DNA from: Vibrio sp. JC009
Lineage (GTDB): Bacteria; Pseudomonadota; Gammaproteobacteria; Enterobacterales; Vibrionaceae
Length of the DNA: 64,000 bases
Direction of reading: 5' to 3'
Assembly (NCBI RefSeq): GCF_029016485.1
Contig: NZ_CP092106.1
Span: 3,254,792-3,318,791, forward strand
Each line of letters starts with the position of its first letter. The stretch's first letter is position 1. Positions 30,706-40,406 of the stretch are shown here, one piece after another. The notes under the pieces were generated by a model, which was not told where the DNA came from, ran no database searches, and saw nothing but the letters and a program-made list of their open reading frames with translations. Made by a program: the position numbers and the translations under genes.

Positions 30706-30972
30706 ATGAAATGTCACCGCGTTAATGAACTTATTGAGCTGATTCATCCGGAATGGCAAAAAGATCCGGATCTGAACCTGCTGCAGTTTATTGTTAAACT
30801 TGCTCAGGAAGCAGGCTATGAAGGCAAGCTGGAAGATCTGACTGACGATGTTCTGATCTACCACCTGAAAATGCGCAACAGTGAAAAAGATGAGATGATT
30901 CCCGGCCTTGCAAAGGATCAGGAAGATGACTTTAAAACCGCACTTCTTAAAGCCCGCGGAATAATCAAATAA
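30706..30972 (+). CDS. yihD: YihD family protein (DUF1040)
   Basis: 88 residues: [21 protein letters not shown] is the conserved N-terminus, followed by [14 protein letters not shown] and [24 protein letters not shown]. The family size and composition match Escherichia YihD, which also lies close to srkA. Function unknown; an acidic, soluble helical protein. A GGAGAAAG ribosome site precedes the ATG and a hairpin plus T-run follows at 31012-31041. Confidence 0.9.
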   Translation: MKCHRVNELIELIHPEWQKDPDLNLLQFIVKLAQEAGYEGKLEDLTDDVLIYHLKMRNSEKDEMIPGLAKDQEDDFKTALLKARGIIK

Positions 30973-31011
30973 AGAAAATCTAAAGGGTTGAGCTCAACAA
31001 TCCAGACATTA

Positions 31012-31041
31012 CTTAAACGGCGCAGACTGCGTCGTTTTTTA
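31012..31041 (+). terminator. Terminator after yihD
   Basis: CTTAAACGGCGCAG pairs with CTGCGTCGTTTTTTA through an AACG(G)CGCAG stem with one mismatch; the T-run follows directly. Confidence 0.7.
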
Positions 31042-31215
31042 TCCCCGTAAGCAATCCCTCCCTAACCAACTTGTTAAAATTTGACCACCTTAAAGATACA
31101 AAAGTGTTAACCGTTATATAATTTACTTCTAATATACCTGATAAAACATCTAAGCAATGTAATAAGCACCAGAGATAAAAATAAACAGATGTGCTGACAG
31201 CAAAAAGGAAGATCA

Positions 31216-32637
31216 ATGGGACAGGATAAGATCGAGGTAAAGGATGTCACAGCCAAAACCTTTAACCCCAAAACCCACAAAGGAAATCAGGACAGGTTTA
31301 ATCCCGGCAATCGCATATACGTTCGCAAAAGTCAGGGCACCTTTCAGAAATTAAGAAGATACGGCGCCTGGTTTCTGCTGCTCCTTTTCGCCATCGTTCC
31401 CTGGATCCCCTTTGGCGAGAGACAGGCGATCCTGCTCGATATTGGCAATCAGCAGTTTTTCTTTTTTGGCACCACTCTTTATCCTCAGGATCTTACCCTG
31501 CTGGCACTGCTGTTTATGATTGCTGCTTTCGGCCTGTTCTTTGTTACCACCTTTCTGGGCAGGATCTGGTGCGGATACTTCTGCCCCCAGACAGTATGGA
31601 CCTTTTTATATATCTGGTTTGAAGAAAAGCTGGAGGGCCCGGCCAATAAAAGGCGCAAACAGGACAGCGGCAAGCTCACAACCAGCCTGTTTATACGAAA
31701 ACTGATTAAACATCTGGCATGGCTGTTTATTGCTGTCGTAACCGGCCTTACCTTTGTCGGTTACTTTGTTCCGGTAAAAACGCTGACCATTGAGTTTATG
31801 ACCTTCAGTACCAGTTTCTGGCCGGGGTTCTGGGTGCTGTTTTTCGCCTTCTGTACCTATGCCAATGCCGGATGGATGAGAGCAATTGTCTGCCTGCATA
31901 TGTGTCCTTATGCCCGCTTTCAGTCTGCGATGTTTGATAAAGATACCTATATCGTTGGTTATGACTCCGGCCGGGGTGAAACGCGGGGTCCGCGCTCAAG
32001 AAAAGCCGATCCGAAAAAGCTTGGCTTAGGTGACTGTATTGACTGTGACCTGTGCGTACAGGTCTGCCCAACCGGTATTGATATCCGTGACGGACTTCAG
32101 TATGAATGCATCAACTGCGGTGCCTGTATTGATGCCTGTAATCAGACCATGGAGCGGATGAAATACAAAACTAATCTGATTAGTTACACCACTGAGCACA
32201 AGTTATCCGGTAAAGATACCAAAGTAATGAGACCTAAGCTGATTGGCTATGGTGGCGTTATGCTGATGATGATCGCGCTGTTCTTCCTGCAGACCATCAG
32301 TGTCGAGCCAGTGGGGCTTAGCGTCATACGTGACAGAAACCAGCTGTATAAAATCAGCAGCAGCGGACTGATTGAGAACACCTACAACCTGAAAGTAATC
32401 AACAAAACCCAGCAGATTCAGGAGTATCAGTTGGATGTCAGCGGATTAACCGGTGTGAAATGGTACGGACAGCAAACCATCCGGGTAACACCGGGGGAAG
32501 TACTTAACTTACCGGTAAGCCTTGCGGTCGCTCCTGAAAAACTTATCTCACCTGTCACTACGATTCAGTTTATACTCACCGACAGTGAAAGCTTTTCGGT
32601 GGAAGTAGATAGCAGGTTTACATGGATAAAGAATTAA
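31216..32637 (+). CDS. ccoG: CcoG (RdxA/FixG), cbb3 oxidase accessory iron-sulfur protein
   Basis: 473 residues. Five or so membrane helices with the WCGYFCPQTVW motif (about 119-129) and CLHMCPYARFQ, then two cytoplasmic 4Fe-4S ferredoxin clusters (CIDCDLCVQVCPTGIDIR at about 274-291 and CINCGACIDACNQTM at about 299-313), a last helix, and a C-terminal periplasmic Ig-like domain (about 370-473). It takes part in delivering reduced copper during cbb3-type cytochrome oxidase assembly; the structural cco genes are not in this window. Its end overlaps srkA by 16 bases. Confidence 0.95.
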   Translation: MGQDKIEVKDVTAKTFNPKTHKGNQDRFNPGNRIYVRKSQGTFQKLRRYGAWFLLLLFAIVPWIPFGERQAILLDIGNQQFFFFGTTLYPQDLTLLALLFMIAAFGLFFVTTFLGRIWCGYFCPQTVWTFLYIWFEEKLEGPANKRRKQDSGKLTTSLFIRKLIKHLAWLFIAVVTGLTFVGYFVPVKTLTIEFMTFSTSFWPGFWVLFFAFCTYANAGWMRAIVCLHMCPYARFQSAMFDKDTYIVGYDSGRGETRGPRSRKADPKKLGLGDCIDCDLCVQVCPTGIDIRDGLQYECINCGACIDACNQTMERMKYKTNLISYTTEHKLSGKDTKVMRPKLIGYGGVMLMMIALFFLQTISVEPVGLSVIRDRNQLYKISSSGLIENTYNLKVINKTQQIQEYQLDVSGLTGVKWYGQQTIRVTPGEVLNLPVSLAVAPEKLISPVTTIQFILTDSESFSVEVDSRFTWIKN

Positions 32638-33620
32638 CAAACAGTGCCTTTAACTTTGATGCACTGACCCCTGACTTTATGTGGTACGCACTGGAAAGTA
32701 TCGGTGTGCGTGCCGAGTCAGGCCTTCTGGCGCTTAACAGCTATGAAAACAGAGTATATCAGTTCACCGACGAAGAGCGCAGACGCTACGTGGTGAAATT
32801 TTACCGTCCTCAGCGCTGGAGCAGAGAGCAGATTCAGGAAGAGCACGACTTTACCCTGGAACTGATAGAGCAGGAAATCCCTGTGGCACCGCCGGTAATA
32901 ATCAATGGCGCGACCCTGCATGAATATCAGGGCTACCTGTTTGCTCTGTTTGAAAGCGTGGGCGGACGCCAGTTTGAAGTGGATAACTTTGAACAGCTGG
33001 AGTGGGTTGGCCGCTTTATGGGCCGCATTCACAGCGTCGGGAACAAAAATACCTTTAAACACAGACCTGAGATAAGTCTGGAAGATTATCTGTACCAGCC
33101 GAAAAAGCTGCTCAGCCAGTCCAGCTTTATTCCCATGCATCTGGAAAACGCTTTTTTCAGTGACCTGGATATGCTGATTAAATCCATTGAAGAGCACTGG
33201 CATAAAGACTTCACCTCAATCCGTCTGCACGGTGACTGCCACCCGGGCAATATTCTCTGGCGTGACGGGCCTATGTTTGTGGATCTGGATGATGCCAGAA
33301 CCGGTCCAGCCGTTCAGGACCTCTGGATGCTGCTGAACGGAGAAAGACACGATAAGCTGGCACAACTGGACATCATTCTGGAAGGATATGAAGAGTTCTG
33401 TGATTTCGACCAGTCGCAGCTGAAGCTGATTGAACCTCTGCGCGGGCTGCGCATGGTTCACTATATGGCGTGGCTGGCTAAGCGCTGGGAAGATCCGGCT
33501 TTCCCTATCGCCTTCCCCTGGTTTAACGATCCTAAGTACTGGGAAAATCAGGTGCTGGGCTTTAAAGAGCAGATTGCAGCATTGCAGGAAGAGCCTCTTA
33601 CTTTAATGCCGCAATGGTAA
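32622..33620 (+). CDS. srkA: SrkA (YihE), stress response kinase A
   Basis: 332 residues, choline-kinase-like fold (APH family) Ser/Thr kinase that protects against stress-induced death. Lys of the ATP site in RRYVVKFYRPQRW (about 50), catalytic HGDCHPGNILW (about 203-213; Brenner-type motif) and metal-binding FVDLDDARTGPAVQD (about 219-233) are present. It starts inside ccoG, implying translational coupling. In Escherichia and Vibrio cholerae dsbA follows srkA; here it does not. Confidence 0.95.
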   Translation: MDKELTNSAFNFDALTPDFMWYALESIGVRAESGLLALNSYENRVYQFTDEERRRYVVKFYRPQRWSREQIQEEHDFTLELIEQEIPVAPPVIINGATLHEYQGYLFALFESVGGRQFEVDNFEQLEWVGRFMGRIHSVGNKNTFKHRPEISLEDYLYQPKKLLSQSSFIPMHLENAFFSDLDMLIKSIEEHWHKDFTSIRLHGDCHPGNILWRDGPMFVDLDDARTGPAVQDLWMLLNGERHDKLAQLDIILEGYEEFCDFDQSQLKLIEPLRGLRMVHYMAWLAKRWEDPAFPIAFPWFNDPKYWENQVLGFKEQIAALQEEPLTLMPQW

Positions 33621-33631
33621 CTTCAGGTGGC

Positions 33632-34534
33632 TTAGCTGGCTTTTTGCCTGCTAAGCCTTAACTTAGATCCGAACAGGTTAATCAAGGCACCTGTCACAAT
33701 CAATACACCACCCAGATACGTCCAGAAGGATGGAACCTCTCCGAACACAGCCACACCAATCGCGATGGAAAAAACGATCTGCACATATGAGTATGCCGAA
33801 GCCTTACCCGCAGCTTGTGTCTGCATTGCTTTTGTCAGCCCTAACTGACCAACCTGAGTAAACACACCAACCAGAACAAGCAAGCCCGTGATATAGAGAT
33901 CAGGCATGACAAAGTCATCCCCTATCAGAAACAGGGAGACCGGCAGGGCAACCATTGGAAAGTAAAGAATGATAACTGAGCTGTCTTCTGTCTGACTCAG
34001 TTTGCGGACAATAACGTAAGCCACAGAGCTGCCAAACGCCCCCAGAATAGCGGCAACAACGCTAACCATAGGAAGATGATTAACGGCCTGCTCTGCCATG
34101 GTCGGTCTGACCATAACAAAAACACCCAGCAAACATAAAACAATGCAGATGATGGTAGAAAGCTGCACCCTCTCCTTCAGAAAGATAACCGCCAGCACCG
34201 CTGTAAATACCGGATGGATATACTGCAATATAGTCGCTTCCGCCAGAGGCAGAGTTGTCACCGAATAGTAAACACACATAAGCGCCGCAGTTCCGGCGAC
34301 GCCACGGGCCAGAAGCAGAGGCTTATTATTACCCCATATGGAAATACGCTTACGCTTTACATCCAGATAGCTGATAAACAGAGAGACCAGGGCTCTGGCC
34401 GCAACAATTTCAAATACAGGAATGCCGTAATTACCCACGTATTTAACGCAAGCCGACATCAGGGCAAAACCCAGTGCCGACAGAACCATAAACCGGACTC
34501 CGGCAGGAAACAGTTGGTAGAAAGTATTAAACAT
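33632..34534 (-). CDS. EamA/DMT-family inner-membrane transporter
   Basis: 300 residues, ten predicted helices in two EamA repeats (about 12-140 and 150-290). Typical segments: VFEIVAARALVSLFISYLDVKRK, LAEATILQYIHPVFTAVLAVIFLKERV and YSYVQIVFSIAIGVAVFGEVPSFWTYLGGVLIVTGALI. Substrate unknown. It occupies the place between srkA and yihG where dsbA and yihF are found in relatives and is read in the opposite direction to srkA; yihG lies 5-6 bp upstream in the same direction, so both may share a transcript. Confidence 0.88.
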   Translation of the reverse strand: MFNTFYQLFPAGVRFMVLSALGFALMSACVKYVGNYGIPVFEIVAARALVSLFISYLDVKRKRISIWGNNKPLLLARGVAGTAALMCVYYSVTTLPLAEATILQYIHPVFTAVLAVIFLKERVQLSTIICIVLCLLGVFVMVRPTMAEQAVNHLPMVSVVAAILGAFGSSVAYVIVRKLSQTEDSSVIILYFPMVALPVSLFLIGDDFVMPDLYITGLLVLVGVFTQVGQLGLTKAMQTQAAGKASAYSYVQIVFSIAIGVAVFGEVPSFWTYLGGVLIVTGALINLFGSKLRLSRQKAS

Positions 34535-34539
34535 TTAAA

Positions 34540-35427
34540 TTAACTGTGTTGGTCATAGATTTCTTCCAGACGGATATCTTTCTCTTTCCAGATATCCCCC
34601 AGCCAAAGCTGAAATTCCCGCTTGAAAGGTTTATCGTTAAAGTAATCGCCAAGTACCTTTTCATCCACAGGATGAGTATTTACGTGAACGACTATCTTCT
34701 CCATCTTCCCCATTAATAAGGCCTTAAACGGGTTCTCGCGGTTTTTCGGATAGGCTAAGGTCACATCAATAATGCTTTCAAACTGCTCCCCCATAGCGGC
34801 CAACGTATAAGCAATACCGCCTGATTTCGGCTGAAGAAGATTTTTGTAGCCAGACTTACTGCGCGCCTTTTTATCATGGGTATAACGGGTGCCTTCCACA
34901 TAGTTGACCACTGTAGTGGGAGTATTTTTAAATCTGGCGCAGGAGCGGCGGGTACTGTCCAGGTCCGCCCCTCTTTTTTCCGGATTGCGGATCAGGTACT
35001 CACGGGAGTAACGGCGCATAAACGGCATATCCAGAGCCCAGCATGCCATTCCTAAAAACGGCACATACAGCAACTGCTGTTTCAGGAAAAACTTAGGCAT
35101 GGGGATTTCGTCTTTAAATACACTGCATAGCACAACGATGTCCGTCCAGCTTAAGTGGTTAGATATCATCAGATACCAGCCATCTTTCTTAAGCTGATCA
35201 ACACCTTCAATTTCCCACTCAACCGGATTAAATAAACTCAGGATCCAAACATTGATGGTAGCCCATAGCCACATCATCTTATTTGCCAGAGTTGTCATCA
35301 CCTTTTTCGGGCCATTCCCGGGAAGAAGGAGCTTAAAAATAGCAGCAACACAAATCATCAGTGAGCAGATTGCAGTATTTACAATAACCAATAATGCAGT
35401 CACAGCTAAAACAAGATAACCGAACAT
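34540..35427 (-). CDS. yihG: YihG-like 1-acylglycerol-3-phosphate acyltransferase
   Basis: 295 residues from MFGYLVLAVTALLV; a GTG at 35526 in the same frame would add 33 residues that are less typical. One N-terminal membrane helix precedes a PlsC-type acyltransferase domain: SNHLSWTDIV (NHxxxxD, about 78-87), MPFMRRYSREYL, and FVEGTR-like NYVEGTRYTHDKK (about 178-190). Escherichia YihG (about 310 residues) shares FLKQQL...GLACWALDMPFMKRYSR. It makes phosphatidic acid with particular acyl preferences. It lies near srkA as in Escherichia. Confidence 0.9.
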   Translation of the reverse strand: MFGYLVLAVTALLVIVNTAICSLMICVAAIFKLLLPGNGPKKVMTTLANKMMWLWATINVWILSLFNPVEWEIEGVDQLKKDGWYLMISNHLSWTDIVVLCSVFKDEIPMPKFFLKQQLLYVPFLGMACWALDMPFMRRYSREYLIRNPEKRGADLDSTRRSCARFKNTPTTVVNYVEGTRYTHDKKARSKSGYKNLLQPKSGGIAYTLAAMGEQFESIIDVTLAYPKNRENPFKALLMGKMEKIVVHVNTHPVDEKVLGDYFNDKPFKREFQLWLGDIWKEKDIRLEEIYDQHS

Positions 35428-35533
35428 AAACCTATTAATTTCGCCAACAGAGTAATAAAACAGCGCACAATTATACAGCCGCTTCAGACGAATGGAATTG
35501 AAACCGCTAATGGTCTGATTAGCCACACACTTT

Positions 35534-37057
35534 TTAAACCGCCTGAGCCGCTAATTGTTTAAGTAACCTGTCCATTGAACGATAACCCAAAGCCTCAGCC
35601 AGATGTTTTCTGCTGATATCTGCACTTCCTTCAAGGTCTGCAATGGTTCTGGCTACCTTAATAATCCGGTGATAAGCACGAATAGATAATCCTAAGCGGT
35701 GAAGTGCGTTCTCCAGAAATTCAGCATCTGGCTTCTCCAGCGGGCAATACTTATCAATCTCTCTGCTGCCAAGTAACGCATTTACCTTTCCTGCACGCTT
35801 GTCCATTAACTCGCGAGCTCTAAGCACTCGCTCTCTGACCACCGATGTCGGCTCGCCCCGCTCTCCACCTTCTGAAAGGGTTCCCTTGGGCAGTGCGGGA
35901 ATTTCCAGAGACATATCGAACCTGTCCAGCAAAGGACCGGACAGCCTGCCGAGATAACGCAGTATTGCCTGAGGATTCTCTCTTGCCTGAGAACCTTCGT
36001 AATACCCAGTAGGGCTTGGGTTCAACGCTCCAACTAACTGAAACCGGGCCGGGAAACGGGTCTTACCTGCCGCGCGGGAAATAACTATTTCACCGGACTC
36101 CAGCGGTTCTCTTAATGAATCGAGAACTTTTCGTTCAAATTCGGGCATCTCATCAAGGAACAAAAGGCCGTTGTGAGCAAGGGAGATCTCACCCGGTCTG
36201 GGAACCGACCCTCCCCCAACCAGCGCAGCCATTGAACTGGAATGGTGCGGTGAACGAAACGGACGGGTTTTCCAGTTATCCTGATTAATCTCCTGCTGAG
36301 TTAAAGATGCCACTGAAGCAGTTTCCAGCGCTTCTGTATCCGTCATATCAGGTAAAAGATCGCACAAACGCGATGCCAGCATGGTCTTCCCTGTTCCGGG
36401 AGGCCCTACGAACAGAAGGTTGTGTGATCCGGCAGCCGCTATCTCCAGAGCACGTTTTCCCTGCTGCTGACCAATAATATCCTGCAGGTCTCTGGAGTGG
36501 TCTGAGAAGCTTTCAGAGCTTTTGGGCACCTGTAACCCTAAAGCTCCCTGACCACATAAGTAAGCACATACTTCCACCAAACCCGAGGCTGACTTGTGGG
36601 TATCTTCACCAACCAGAGCAGCCTGCCCGCCATCGGTATCCGGAACGACTAAACACCTGTCGGAACGGTTTGCAGCTAAGGCAGCAGGAAGAACGCCTTT
36701 TACTGAGCGAATCTCACCGGACAAAGCCAGCTCTCCGATAAATTCATGATCATCGAGCTTACTTACCGGTATCTGCCCGGAGGCAGCCAGGATTCCCAGA
36801 GCAATCGGCAGGTCAAATCTGCCTCCTTCTTTCGGTAAATCGGCAGGAGCCAGATTGACGGTGATCTTTTTCGGCGGAAGTTCAAACTGCGAATTAAGGA
36901 TAGCGCTGCGGACCCTGTCCTTAGATTCTTTAACCGTCGTTTCAGGAAGCCCCACTAAAGCAAAACCTGGCATACCATTGCTAATATGCACTTCAACCAG
37001 CACTTCAGGTGCTTCAACTCCAACGCTTGCCCTGCTTCGGATAATTGCGAGTCCCAT
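35534..37057 (-). CDS. comM: ComM (YifB), AAA+ branch-migration helicase
   Basis: 507 residues. An N-terminal Lon-like protease-fold domain (MGLAIIRSRASVGVEAPEV to about 165) precedes an Mg-chelatase-like AAA+ core: Walker A VGPPGTGKTMLASRL (about 217-231), Walker B LLFLDEMPEF (about 297-306), sensor-1 region LVGALNPSPTGYY, and C-terminal CLEKPDA/RAYHRI helical domain. A zinc-finger like CP.G.Y is reduced to NPSPTGYYEG. ComM extends recombination joints in natural transformation, complementing DprA encoded at 22-23 kb. Confidence 0.95.
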   Translation of the reverse strand: MGLAIIRSRASVGVEAPEVLVEVHISNGMPGFALVGLPETTVKESKDRVRSAILNSQFELPPKKITVNLAPADLPKEGGRFDLPIALGILAASGQIPVSKLDDHEFIGELALSGEIRSVKGVLPAALAANRSDRCLVVPDTDGGQAALVGEDTHKSASGLVEVCAYLCGQGALGLQVPKSSESFSDHSRDLQDIIGQQQGKRALEIAAAGSHNLLFVGPPGTGKTMLASRLCDLLPDMTDTEALETASVASLTQQEINQDNWKTRPFRSPHHSSSMAALVGGGSVPRPGEISLAHNGLLFLDEMPEFERKVLDSLREPLESGEIVISRAAGKTRFPARFQLVGALNPSPTGYYEGSQARENPQAILRYLGRLSGPLLDRFDMSLEIPALPKGTLSEGGERGEPTSVVRERVLRARELMDKRAGKVNALLGSREIDKYCPLEKPDAEFLENALHRLGLSIRAYHRIIKVARTIADLEGSADISRKHLAEALGYRSMDRLLKQLAAQAV

Positions 37058-37231
37058 ATATCTCCTTGTTAATAAAGATGATTGATTAGCTATTTTTTAT
37101 AACCACATTTATATAACGCGAGATTCAAAAGAATAAATATGAAAAAAGACTGAGTTTTTACTTGTCATCAAAGCGGTTAATGTGTTACCACTAGTGACGC
37201 AAACATAAACAAACACTTTGTAACGAAATAA

Positions 37232-37324
37232 ATGAATTTTTCCGTATCACTTAACGCACTCATTATTCTCCTGAACGTGGTCATTATTAGTACCGCGCGG
37301 GGACTGGTGAACGGAAAAAACTAA
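37232..37324 (+). CDS. ilvL: ilv leader peptide IlvL
   Basis: 30 codons: MNFSVSLNALIILLNVVIIS, then TARGLVNGKN and TAA. Five Ile, six Leu and four Val codons in 30, with runs LIILL and VVII, are the control codons of an attenuator that senses charged branched-chain tRNAs. It ends 16 bp before a GC-rich terminator and about 190 bp before ilvG. Too short to appear in most gene calls, but composition and context are decisive. Confidence 0.9.
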   Translation: MNFSVSLNALIILLNVVIISTARGLVNGKN

Positions 37325-37339
37325 ATAAAGAATTCCAAA

Positions 37340-37371
37340 AACCCCCGCACTGAAAAGTCCGGGGGTTTTTT
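37340..37371 (+). terminator. ilv attenuator terminator
   Basis: AACCCCCGCAC, loop TGAAAA, GTCCGGGGGTT with one mismatch, followed by TTTTT. It lies just after ilvL. An alternative antiterminator with the leader region is expected but was not worked out. Confidence 0.88.
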
Positions 37372-37513
37372 GCAATCTAGAATCAATAAATTAGACAGAA
37401 ATTAGCCGGAACAAGTATTAGGTGTTCAATGAGGCTAGAACGAGAAGTACAGGAATACACAACATGTGCAGCGATAATAACGCGTTTACAACGCAGACAG
37501 GCAGGAGGCAATA

Positions 37514-39160
37514 ATGAATGGATCTGATTTAGTTATTGCAGCCTTAAAGCAGGAAGGGATTAAAACCGTATTCGGTTATCCTGGCGGTGCCATCATGCCA
37601 ATTTATGATGCCCTTTACGATGGTGGTATTGAACACGTCCTTTGCCGACACGAACAAGGTGCTGCTATGGCGGCTATCGGTATGGCGAGAGCAACTCAGG
37701 ATGTTGCTGTTTGTATCGCAACCTCTGGTCCGGGTGCAACTAACCTGGTTACCGGCCTTGCAGATGCCTTTCTTGATTCCATCCCGCTTGTAGCGATTAC
37801 CGGTCAGGTGGCCAGTCCGCTTATCGGTACTGACGCATTCCAGGAGATCGATGTTATCGGTATGTCTCTGGCGTGTACCAAGCACAGCTATCTGATTACA
37901 GATATCGACGATCTGGCTCCGACTCTGGCTGAAGCATTTGAAGTGGCTAAATCTGGCCGCCCGGGCCCGGTTATCGTTGATATCGCAAAAGACGTTCAGT
38001 TAGCTGAAGCGCCTGTGCACGCTCTTCCTTACTTCGAGCCACCAGCCATTCCGGTAGCATCGCATGAAAGTATTGAAGCAGCACAAAAGCTTCTGTCAGA
38101 AGCTGAGAAACCAGTTCTTTATGTCGGTGGTGGCGTTCAGTTGGCAAAGGCAACGGACTGTGTAAGACACTTCCTTGAAGCTAACCCAATGCCTTCAGTA
38201 AGCACTCTGAAAGGCCTTGGAACCATTGACCGTCATGACCCATACTACCTGGGAATGGTTGGTATGCACGGTACTAAAGCAGCAAACCTGACTGTTCAGG
38301 AGTCTGACCTGCTTATCGTGGTTGGCGCACGTTTTGACGACCGCGTGACAGGCCGTCTGGATACCTTTGCGCCTCACGCTAAGGTTATTCATATCGATAT
38401 CGATGCTGCAGAGTTTAATAAGCTGCGTGAGGCCCATGCACCGCTGCGTGGTGATATCAATGTTATCCTGCCTCAGTTGGAAGTGACCAGAGATCTGGCA
38501 CCATGGCTGCTGCACACGGATGAGTTCAGAAACAAGTTTAAGTGGCGCTACGATCACCCGGGTGACCATATCTTCGCTCCTAAGCTGCTAAAAGAGCTTT
38601 CTGACATGATGGATGACAGCACTATCATCTCCACCGACGTAGGTCAGCACCAGATGTGGTCTGCACAGCATATCCAGCCACGCCGTCCTGAGAACTACAT
38701 TACTTCTGCAGGCCTTGGCACTATGGGCTTTGGCCTTCCTGCTGCTGTGGGTGCTAAAGTTGCCCGTCCGGATGATCAGTCTGTTCTTATCACTGGTGAC
38801 GGCTCATTTATGATGAACGTTCAGGAACTGGGTACCATCAAGCGTAAGCAGTTGCCGGTGAAGATTGTTCTTCTGAACAACCAGCGCCTTGGCATGGTTC
38901 GTCAGTGGCAGTCTCTGTTCTTTGATGGCCGCTACAGCGAAACCATTCTGGATGACAACCCGGATTACGTAGCACTGGCTGCCTCCTTTGGCATACCGGG
39001 CAAAACAATCACCCATAAAGATGAAGTAGAACCGGCGCTGAAAGAGATGCTGGAAAGCGAAACCGCATACATGCTTCATGTCGTGATTCCGGAAGAAGAA
39101 AACGTATGGCCACTTGTGCCACCAGGCGCAGCAAACCAGGACATGGTGGAGAATACCTAA
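37514..39160 (+). CDS. ilvG: IlvG, acetolactate synthase II large subunit
   Basis: 548 residues, intact (unlike the frameshifted Escherichia K-12 gene). ThDP-dependent synthesis of acetolactate and acetohydroxybutyrate. Segments: [16 protein letters not shown] (about 20-35), the catalytic Glu in [17 protein letters not shown] (about 44-60), FAD-binding middle domain and the ThDP motif [30 protein letters not shown] (GDG...NN, about 427-456). It is joined to ilvM by a TAATG overlap and controlled by the ilvL attenuator. Confidence 0.97.
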   Translation: MNGSDLVIAALKQEGIKTVFGYPGGAIMPIYDALYDGGIEHVLCRHEQGAAMAAIGMARATQDVAVCIATSGPGATNLVTGLADAFLDSIPLVAITGQVASPLIGTDAFQEIDVIGMSLACTKHSYLITDIDDLAPTLAEAFEVAKSGRPGPVIVDIAKDVQLAEAPVHALPYFEPPAIPVASHESIEAAQKLLSEAEKPVLYVGGGVQLAKATDCVRHFLEANPMPSVSTLKGLGTIDRHDPYYLGMVGMHGTKAANLTVQESDLLIVVGARFDDRVTGRLDTFAPHAKVIHIDIDAAEFNKLREAHAPLRGDINVILPQLEVTRDLAPWLLHTDEFRNKFKWRYDHPGDHIFAPKLLKELSDMMDDSTIISTDVGQHQMWSAQHIQPRRPENYITSAGLGTMGFGLPAAVGAKVARPDDQSVLITGDGSFMMNVQELGTIKRKQLPVKIVLLNNQRLGMVRQWQSLFFDGRYSETILDDNPDYVALAASFGIPGKTITHKDEVEPALKEMLESETAYMLHVVIPEEENVWPLVPPGAANQDMVENT

Positions 39161-39435
39161 TGGAAAGATATCTAGTTACCATTTTTGCCAATGATAAGCC
39201 GGTTCTGGTTGAGCGGATTCTTCGCGTGGTACGCCACCGTGGTTTTGCTATCAAACAGATACTTGCCACTCAGAATCAGGAAAGTCATTTAGCTAAAATC
39301 GAGATCGTGGTAGACAGCAATCGCCCGATTACGCTGATCACCAACCAGATCGAAAAGCTTTGGGATGTTACGGAAGTAAATACCTCAAATCTTGATATAG
39401 AGAAAGACGAGCTGCTTGCAGCATACAAAATTTAA
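39160..39435 (+). CDS. ilvM: IlvM, acetolactate synthase II small subunit
   Basis: 91 residues from [21 protein letters not shown]; the start overlaps the ilvG stop by one base (TAATG), the reason for choosing it. A single ACT domain (about 1-75). In isozyme II the small subunit activates the enzyme but does not give strong valine inhibition. Confidence 0.95.
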   Translation: MERYLVTIFANDKPVLVERILRVVRHRGFAIKQILATQNQESHLAKIEIVVDSNRPITLITNQIEKLWDVTEVNTSNLDIEKDELLAAYKI

Positions 39436-39449
39436 GGAAGGAATCTGAA

Positions 39450-40388
39450 ATGGCAACAAACACTGCTGATTACATTTGGTTCAATGGCAAGATGGTTCCA
39501 TGGGCTGAAGCGAATGTTCATGTTCTGACTCACGCTATGCACTACGGCACGTCAGTTTTTGAAGGTATCCGCTGCTACAACACACCAAACGGCCCAATTG
39601 TGTTCCGTCATGAAGAGCATATGCAGCGCCTGAAGGATTCTGCAAAGATCTACCGCTTTCCTATCCCGTACTCAGTAGATGAGCTAATGGAAGCGTGCCG
39701 CGAAACACTGCGTGAAAATAAGCTGGATTCCGCTTATATCCGCCCGCTTGGCTTTGTGGGTAATGTTGGTCTGGGTGTTTGCCCTCCTGCAGATACTGAA
39801 ATGGAGCTTATCATTGCTGCGTTCCCTTGGGGTTCTTACCTGGGTGAAGAAGCACTGGCGAACGGTGTGGATGCCATGATCTCAAGCTGGAACCGTGCAG
39901 CACCAAATACAATTCCGACAGCGGCTAAAGCTGGCGGTAACTACCTTTCATCGCTGCTTGTGGGCGGTGAAGCGCGTCGTCATGGCTATGCAGAAGGTAT
40001 CGCACTGAGCGTTGACGGTTACCTTTCTGAAGGTGCCGGTGAAAACATCTTTGTTATCAAAAACGGCGTTATCATGACGCCACCGGCAACCAGTGCCATC
40101 CTTCCGGGCATTACCCGCGATGCGATCATGACGCTGGCTAAAGATCTGGGTTACGAGATCCGTGAAGAGAATATCGCACGTGAAGCTCTGTATCTTGCTG
40201 ACGAGATCTTTATGACAGGTACAGCTGCTGAGATCGTTCCTGTACGCAGCGTTGACAAGATCACAGTTGGTGAAGGTAAACGCGGACCGGTGACTGAAAA
40301 GATCCAGTCCACCTTCTTCGGACTATTTGACGGAACAACAGAAGACAAATGGGGCTGGTTAGATCCAGTTTATCCAGCACAAAAATAA
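39450..40388 (+). CDS. ilvE: IlvE, branched-chain amino acid aminotransferase
   Basis: 312 residues, fold-type IV PLP enzyme. HYGTSVFEGIRCYNTPNG (about 31-48) opens the active site; the PLP lysine lies in IPTAAKAGGNYLSSL (about 160), followed by DGYLSEGAGENIFVI (about 189-203) and the phosphate-binding PGITRDAIM and MTGTAAEIVPV segments. It carries out the last step for isoleucine, valine and leucine. A 14-bp gap separates it from ilvM. Confidence 0.97.
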   Translation: MATNTADYIWFNGKMVPWAEANVHVLTHAMHYGTSVFEGIRCYNTPNGPIVFRHEEHMQRLKDSAKIYRFPIPYSVDELMEACRETLRENKLDSAYIRPLGFVGNVGLGVCPPADTEMELIIAAFPWGSYLGEEALANGVDAMISSWNRAAPNTIPTAAKAGGNYLSSLLVGGEARRHGYAEGIALSVDGYLSEGAGENIFVIKNGVIMTPPATSAILPGITRDAIMTLAKDLGYEIREENIAREALYLADEIFMTGTAAEIVPVRSVDKITVGEGKRGPVTEKIQSTFFGLFDGTTEDKWGWLDPVYPAQK

Positions 40389-40406
40389 TCAGGGAATATA
40401 AACACA

